From Mactra quadrangularis (Eukaryota > Mollusca > Bivalvia > Venerida > Mactridae), in NCBI GenBank assembly GCA_025267735.1, contig CM046298.1, forward strand, positions 31,657,264 through 31,721,263: DNA of 64,000 nucleotides, written 5' to 3'. The translations under genes were made by a program, and so were the position numbers. Shown here piece by piece: positions 58,230-64,000 of this stretch. The notes below the pieces were generated by a model that saw nothing but the letters and a program-made list of their open reading frames with translations, was not told the origin of the DNA and made no database searches. The stretch's first letter is position 1, and every line of letters starts with the position of its first letter.

Positions 58230-58552
58230 TCACTGAGTCTTACCTCTCCAATTGATATTTATGGAGTTCATGATGTGTTAGCATGTTTTTACTTTATTTT
58301 ACTTTTATTCCCCTATTAAACAATTTTTTCTGGTAGTTTATTTTAGCAATCTTAGAATTTTGCTCGTAGGTAATCTTTTTGCATTTGATTTTAGTTATTT
58401 ATTTAAAATGTTTTACAAAAGTTTTTTTCGTGCGTTGGACACTAGGCTTTGTTCAAATAAGATTGATTGAAATATATGGAGTCTGTGATGTGTTTGCATG
58501 TTTTTTTTTCTATATAAAGTTAAAACTTTGACTTTTTCATTTTTAACTTCAA
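58230..58552 (+). repeat. Diverged precursor-like repeats before the 407-bp array
   Basis: 'atatttatggagttcatgat' and 'gtgttagcatgtttttactt' at 58254 recur as 'aatatatggagtctgtgatg' and 'tgtttgcatgttttt' at 58470. 'attttgctcgtaggtaatct' at 58358 is an early form of the 'tcgctggtaagttat' segment of the array. Confidence 0.5.
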
Positions 58553-61500
58553 ATTTTGCTGGTAAGTTATTTCTTACAACTGATGTAAGGTATTTTTTGT
58601 ACGATAAAGTATTGATGTCTGAATGATTCTTAAGTCTTTTGTTTTAGTATACATTTCTATTTTTTTAAACAAGAGATTTTTCGAGAAAAAAATTGTTTCA
58701 TTTAAAGTAGTATCTATTTTTATGATAAAAGTTAGTATCTTACTTAGTGTTTAATTGTTTTCAGGTGTAAGGTTTTGTATGTGAAAGACATTGCACATGA
58801 CAAATTATGGGCGAGGAAAGCACCTGTCATTGTTCTGGTCACTCATTTTTTAGGAGTGGTCAGCAATGGCTAAGACAGTACTCGTTAACTTGTCTTGTCA
58901 ATCACTTACAAAGTCATTTTATTTTTGTTTTGAGCACAAAGGTAAATAGGTTATTTTTAAATCTATAAAAAATTTCGCTGGTAAGTTATTTCTTACAACT
59001 GATGTAAGGTATTTTTTGTACGATAAAGTATCGATGTCTGTATGTTTCTTAATTTTTTTAGTATATATTTTTAAACTAGATTTTTTTTCAAGAAAAAATT
59101 GTTTCATTTTAAGTAGTAACTTTGTTACTGATTAAAGTTAGTATATAACTAAGTGTTTAATTGTTTTCAAGTGTAAGGTTTTGTATGTGAAAGACATTGC
59201 ACATGACAAATTATGGGCGAGGAAAGCACCTGTCATTGTTCTGGTCACTCATTTTTTAGGAGTGGTCAGCAATGGCTAAGACAGTACTCGTTAACTTGTC
59301 TTGTCAATCACTTACAAAGTCATTTTATTTTTGTTTTGAGCACAAAGGTAAATAGGTTATTTTTAAATCTATAAAAAATTTCGCTGGTAAGTTATTTCTT
59401 ACAACTGATGTAAGGTATTTTTTGTACGATAAAGTATCGATGTCTGTATGTTTCTTAATTTTTTTAGTATATTTTTTAAAACTATAGTTTTGTTTTCAAG
59501 AAAAAAATGTTTCATTTAAAGTAGTTACTATTTTTATAATAAAAGTTAGAATCTAACATAGTGTTAAATTGTTTTTAAGTGTAAGGTTTTGTATGTGAAA
59601 GACATTGCACATGACAAATTATGGGCGAGGAAAGCACCTGTCATTGTTCTGGTCACTCATTTTTTAGGAGTGGTCAGCAATGGCTAAGACAGTACTCGTT
59701 AACTTGTCTTGTCAATCACTTACAAAGTCATTTTATTTTTGTTTTGAGCACTAAAGATACATAGGTAAATATTTAATCTATTAAAATTTCGCTGGTAAGT
59801 TATTTCTTACAACTGATGTAAGGTATTTTTTGTACGATAAAGTATAGATGTCTGTATGTTTCTAAAAATTTTTTAGTATATATTTTTAAACTAGAGTTTT
59901 TTTTAAAGTAAAAATTGTTTCATTTTAAGTAGTTACTATGTTACTGATTAAAGTTAGTATATAACTTAGTGTTTAATTGTTTTCAAGTGTAAGGTTTTGT
60001 ATGTGAAAGACATTGCACATGACAAATTATGGGCGAGGAAAGCACCTGTCATTGTTCTGGTCACTCATTTTTTAGGAGTGGTCAGCAATGGCTAAGACAG
60101 TACTCGTTAACTTGTCTTGTCAATCACTTACAAAGTCATTTTATTTTTGTTTTGAGCACTAAAGATACATAGGTTAATATTAAATCTATTAAAATTTCGC
60201 TGGTAAGTTATTTCTTACAACTGATGTAAGGTATTTTTTGTACGATAAAGTATTGATGTCTGTATGTTTCTAAAAAATTTTTAGTATATATTTTTAAACT
60301 AGAGTTTTTTTTTCAAGAAAAAAATGTTTCATTTTAAGTAGTAACTATGTTACTGATTAAAGTTAGTATATAACTTAGTGTTTAATTGTTTTCAAGTGTA
60401 AGGTTTTGTAGGTGAAAGACATTGCACATGACAAATTATGGGCGAGGAAAGCACCTGTCATTGTTCTGGTCACTCATTTTTTAGGAGTGGTCAGCAATGG
60501 CTAAGACAGTACTCGTTAACTTGTCTTGTCAATCACTTACAAAGTCATTTTATTTTTGTTTTGAGCACAAAGGTAAATAGGTTATTTTTAAATCTATAAA
60601 AAATTTCGCTGGTAAGTTATTTCTTACAACTGATGTAAGGTATTTTTTGTACGATAAAGTATCGATGTCTGTATGTTTCTTAATTTTTTTAGTATATATT
60701 TTTAAACTAGATTTTTTTTTCAAGAAAAAATTGTTTCATTTTAAATAGTAACTTTGTTACTGATTAAAGTTAGTATATAACTAAGTGTTTAATTGTTTTC
60801 AAGTGTAAGGTTTTGTATGTGAAAGACATTGCACATGACAAATTATGGGCGAGGAAAGCACCTGTCATTGTTCTGGTCACTCATTTTTTAGGAGTGGTCA
60901 GCAATGGCTAAGACAGTACTCGTTAACTTGTCTTGTCAATCACTTACAAAGTCATTTTATTTTTGTTTTGAGCACAAAGGTAAATAGGTTATTTTTAAAT
61001 CTATAAAAAATTTCGCTGGTAAGTTATTTCTTACAACTGATGTAAGGTATTTTTTGTACGATAAAGTATCAATGTCTGTATATTTCTTAATTTTTTTAGT
61101 ATATATTTTTAAACTAGAGTTTTTTTTTCAAGAAAAATTGTTTCATTTTAAGTAGTAACTTTGTTACTGATTAAAGTTAGTATATAACTAAGTGTTTAAT
61201 TGTTTTCAAGTGTAAGGTTTTGTATGTGAAAGACATTGCACATGACAAATTATGGGCGAGGAAAGCACCTGTCATTGTTCTGGTCACTCATTTTTTAGGA
61301 GTGGTCAGCAATGGCTAAGACAGTACTCGTTAACTTGTCTTGTCAATCACTTACAAAGTCATTTTATTTTTGTTTTGAGCACTAAAGATACATAGGTAAA
61401 TATTTAATCTATTAAAATTTCGCTGGTATGTTATTTCTTACAACTGATGTAAGGTATTTTTTGTACGATAAACTATTGATGTCTGTATGTTTCTTAAATG

Positions 61501-61905
61501 TTTTTAGTATATTTTTTAAAACTATAGTTTTGTTTTCAAGAAAAAATTGTTTCATTTAAAGTAGTAACTATTTTACTGATAAAAGTTAGGATATAACTTA
61601 GTGTTTAATTGTTTTTAAGTTCAAGGTTTTGTATGTGAAAGACATTGCACATGACAAATTATGGGCGAAGAAAGCACCTGTCATTGTTCTGGACACTCAT
61701 TTTTTAGGAGTGGTCAGTAGGTGTTATGCCTTCTTGTTGCTCATTGGGGTAATGTGAAGGTATATTTTTCGCCGGTCAACAATGGCTAAGACAGTACTCG
61801 TTAACTTGCCTTATCAATCACTTACGAAGTCATTTTATTTTTGTTTTGAGCCCTAAAAAAACATAGGTTAATATTTAATCTATTAAAATTTCTCTCAATA
61901 GATTT
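58553..61905 (+). repeat. Tandem array of 8 units, period about 407 bp, with invariant core
   Basis: Core starts are at 58765, 59171, 59579, 59987, 60396, 60803, 61210 and 61619 (spacing 406-409). The 175-base core ('gtgtaaggttttgtatgtga' to 'ttttgttttgagca') is identical in copies 1-4, 6 and 7 and has one substitution in copy 5. The eighth has several changes and a 62-bp insertion at about 61718-61779. A second conserved block of 58 bases ('tcgctggtaagttatttctt' onward) lies between cores. The rest is AT-rich and variable in length and sequence. No long reading frame is present. It could be a satellite, a transposon-derived array or a cluster of small RNA genes. Confidence 0.9.
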
Positions 61906-62057
61906 AATTTTGAGCCAAGTTATATAACATCAGATTTTTAAGCTTATTTTAATTGCATTTTACTAGTATAATTGATATATTGATACATTTTAGTGTAGTT
62001 ACTGTTTCTATACGACGCAATATTATATCTTTGTAATGAATTCTATTTTGATTTTTA

Positions 62058-62230
62058 GTGGAAGGTTTTGTAAGTGAAAGACATTGTGTGGACATGTGTA
62101 CACATCATGGCCAGGCAATGCCTAAGACGGTACTGGTTACTGTACAGTGCATTTAGATACTGCACAGTAGGTTGACATGTCTTATCAAGGACTTACTAAG
62201 ACATTTTGTTTTTGTTTTGAACACTAAAGA
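62058..62230 (+). repeat. Divergent ninth copy of the array core
   Basis: 'ggaaggttttgtaagtgaaa', 'gcctaagacggtactggtta' and 'cttactaagacattttgttt' correspond in order to the array core, but the middle is replaced by a different sequence containing a 12-bp near-perfect hairpin ('tactgtacagtg' / 'tactgcacagta'). Confidence 0.65.
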
Positions 62231-62265
62231 TGTAGTCATCATAATTTGTCAATAGATTTGCATTA

Positions 62266-62538
62266 TTATACCCCCGCTTCGAAGGAGAGGGGGGTATACT
62301 GTTTTACCCTTGTCTGTGCCTGTGTCCATGCGTCCGTCCGTTACAAAATTTCCGTCGCAGTTTTCTCAGCAACTATAACATGCAGCAGCCTAAAACTTTG
62401 CATATTGCTTTCATCCTATAGTCCCATGTGGTGTAAAGCGATTTCATGCTCCTTGCTCATCTACTTCCTGTTTGTCACATATTTTTAGATTTTGGCGGGG
62501 GTATCACTAGTGAGCATTAGCTCACAGATTTACTTGTT
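62266..62538 (+). mobile_element. Family A element, copy 4
   Basis: Starts 'ttatacccccgcttcgaagg' and ends with hairpin 'gtgagcattagctcac' and 'agatttacttgtt'. It is very similar to 36285-36545, and it lies just after the divergent array copy. The frame at 62246-62488 is not coding. Confidence 0.78.
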
Positions 62539-64000
62539 GTGTAATGTATTCAGACTAAGTAATTGGCATATCTACTTCTTATTTCTTGTATCCTTAAGTT
62601 TTTTGGCAAAATTTCCAGGAATGTTGTTTCTGATTAGCATGTACATGTATTCTATTTATTTTATATTATGTCAGAAGTTTTTATGCTTAATTAAATTAAA
62701 TTTTATTTTGAGTGTATATCAATCAGAAATTCAAAGGTTTCATGGTTAATAATCATTTGGCTTAAAGTATGTCCATTTTCTATTATACTTATTGCCTTCA
62801 AAGGCTTGGTCAGCATCTTTTCTGTTTTAACACCAGTTACCTAAATAATTTTTTGAACTTGGATGACCAATATCAAGCCATCTTGGCACTCTTGTCAAAT
62901 GTTCTACTATGGCATTACATCATCCCAAGCAACAAAGTCTGCAACAAATCAGATCGTTCGCCCCACAAAATGTTCATTTTGTTGGAAATACTTTTTATCT
63001 TGATAGTAGTTCTGACAATTGACTGTAAGCCATGCCCCACCTCCGTTTTGTAACATCTAGTGTACTACACATTAATGAACATACCAAATACATGTCACTG
63101 TTTCTTTGTCTATGGAATATATGTCAGAAATAATTCATTGTGATTTATAATTACTCTTATCCTTAGTGATACAGATATCTTTAAATGGAATTATATTGTA
63201 TTACATCTTTACTTACACACATGTGACTGGTGTACAAATGGTTTATTCTGAATATGCATACAACTTCAGTTTTTCTTTCGGCCAGAAATAGCTTCTTTGC
63301 TTATACATACACTACTTGAACCAAGCCATGCCTTACCTTAACCTATGTCAAGAGAAGCTGTTCTGACCAGCACACTATCATAGTTATCTTTTTACAAGCA
63401 AGTATTTGACTCGCACAGCAAAGGCACATATGTATTTACTTTAACAACACTATAGAACAGGTGTGTATGCTCAACAAAATCATTTTACTTGTACAAAAAC
63501 ATGCCAGTATAACAAACAAGATAGCATATTTCTATATTTAATATGATGTCATCCAGTCCCTAAATCACATAAAGATTTGCTACCAAGTACATAATTCATT
63601 TACAGCCTAAACACAACTTTCATCATGTTCAAATGACCGAAATGTTTAGAAAGTACCCACATATGATACAGAGTTATTGACTGTAACATTATACAGTATA
63701 GCATAATATTTTGAATTTGAGCGGAAATAGTCTGGTTCCCTGTCTCAAATTCGATGCAATCTTTTAAAAGGGCAGGCAATTATGGCTATGGTGAAAATAG
63801 AATCAAGCTACAGAAAAAGGTGATGGTCAAATAGTGCTTATCAACCAAAACTTTCTCTTGGGCAATCAAAAATCAACAAACGAGATATGTAGCTCTCTAC
63901 TAAAACAATATGTTTTGGCAACCATTTTCATATCCTAATAATGTAGACTGTAATTGAAAAGTCATTGGGCTTTGATTTCAGCTGTTATGTCAGGCAAATG
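62539..64000. other. Right end of window, nothing recognised
   Basis: AT-rich sequence, slightly less repetitive than the rest. The frames at 62492-62749 and 62769-63053 show no domain. It could be the 3' UTR or an intron of a gene beyond the window, but there is no direct evidence. Confidence 0.3.

Noticed and set aside
58765..58939. Array core as U1-U6 snRNA, 5S rRNA, tRNA or SRP RNA
   Set aside because: None of the diagnostic sequences of those RNAs is present. The 'attttttag' loop resembles an Sm site only superficially and sits inside a hairpin.
58553..61905. CRISPR array
   Set aside because: The repeats are 407 bp with AT-rich spacers in an intron-containing eukaryotic genome. There are no short direct repeats with unique spacers.
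34947..62488. Recurrent peptide 'RYKISVAVFSATITC...' in several places
   Set aside because: It occurs only because family A repeats occur. The frame starts and ends at different points in each copy and has no known domain.

Overview
The window is AT-rich, intron- and repeat-dense nuclear DNA of an animal, most likely a bivalve mollusc. It has long introns with GT/AG boundaries, no operons, and many interspersed elements of kinds typical of bivalve genomes: tRNA-derived SINEs, foldback MITEs, hAT-type elements, and families that start with a 'tataccccc' motif and end in 'cttgtt'. The species cannot be named from the sequence. Only two protein-coding genes can be supported.

Region 1 (1-32100, plus strand): the 3' end of a polyamine oxidase gene (PAOX-like). 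Three exons are visible (8098-8224, 22235-22349, 31299-31484), separated by introns of about 14.0 and 8.9 kb. The upstream exons lie outside the window or were not recognised. The exons encode the C-terminal 142 residues, including the FAD-binding 'FAGEATH' segment and the stop. The introns are filled with hAT MITEs, SINEs, hairpin elements and minisatellites. The second visible exon is preceded by a 41-46 bp tandem repeat that copies its own 3' splice site four extra times.

Region 2 (32100-46100): intergenic. It holds members of a 'tacccccgc' family (A), one of which carries a 4 x 92 bp amplification of its own 3' end, together with several foldback MITEs, a 'ggccctcttgtt' family (C) and two Harbinger-like MITEs with TTA target duplications.

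Region 3 (46114-49205, minus strand): a complete two-exon gene for a 336-residue protein with an HSF-type DNA-binding domain. Its recognition helix is divergent, and no classical HR-A/B trimerisation coiled coil is visible.

Region 4 (49200-64000): gene-poor. It contains a nested 639-bp foldback, a second copy of the 780-bp hAT element seen at 2813, two family-B elements, a 78-bp minisatellite, an internally deleted Tc1-like transposon, a degenerate 105-135 bp tandem repeat, and a 407-bp tandem array (58553-61905). In that array a 175-base core is practically invariant while its AT-rich spacers vary. The core can form several hairpins, one with G-U pairs on the plus strand only. This array is the best candidate for an undescribed functional unit. 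A non-coding RNA role is inference and a plain satellite is the main alternative.

All alignments and identity estimates were made by eye. No search or folding program was run.
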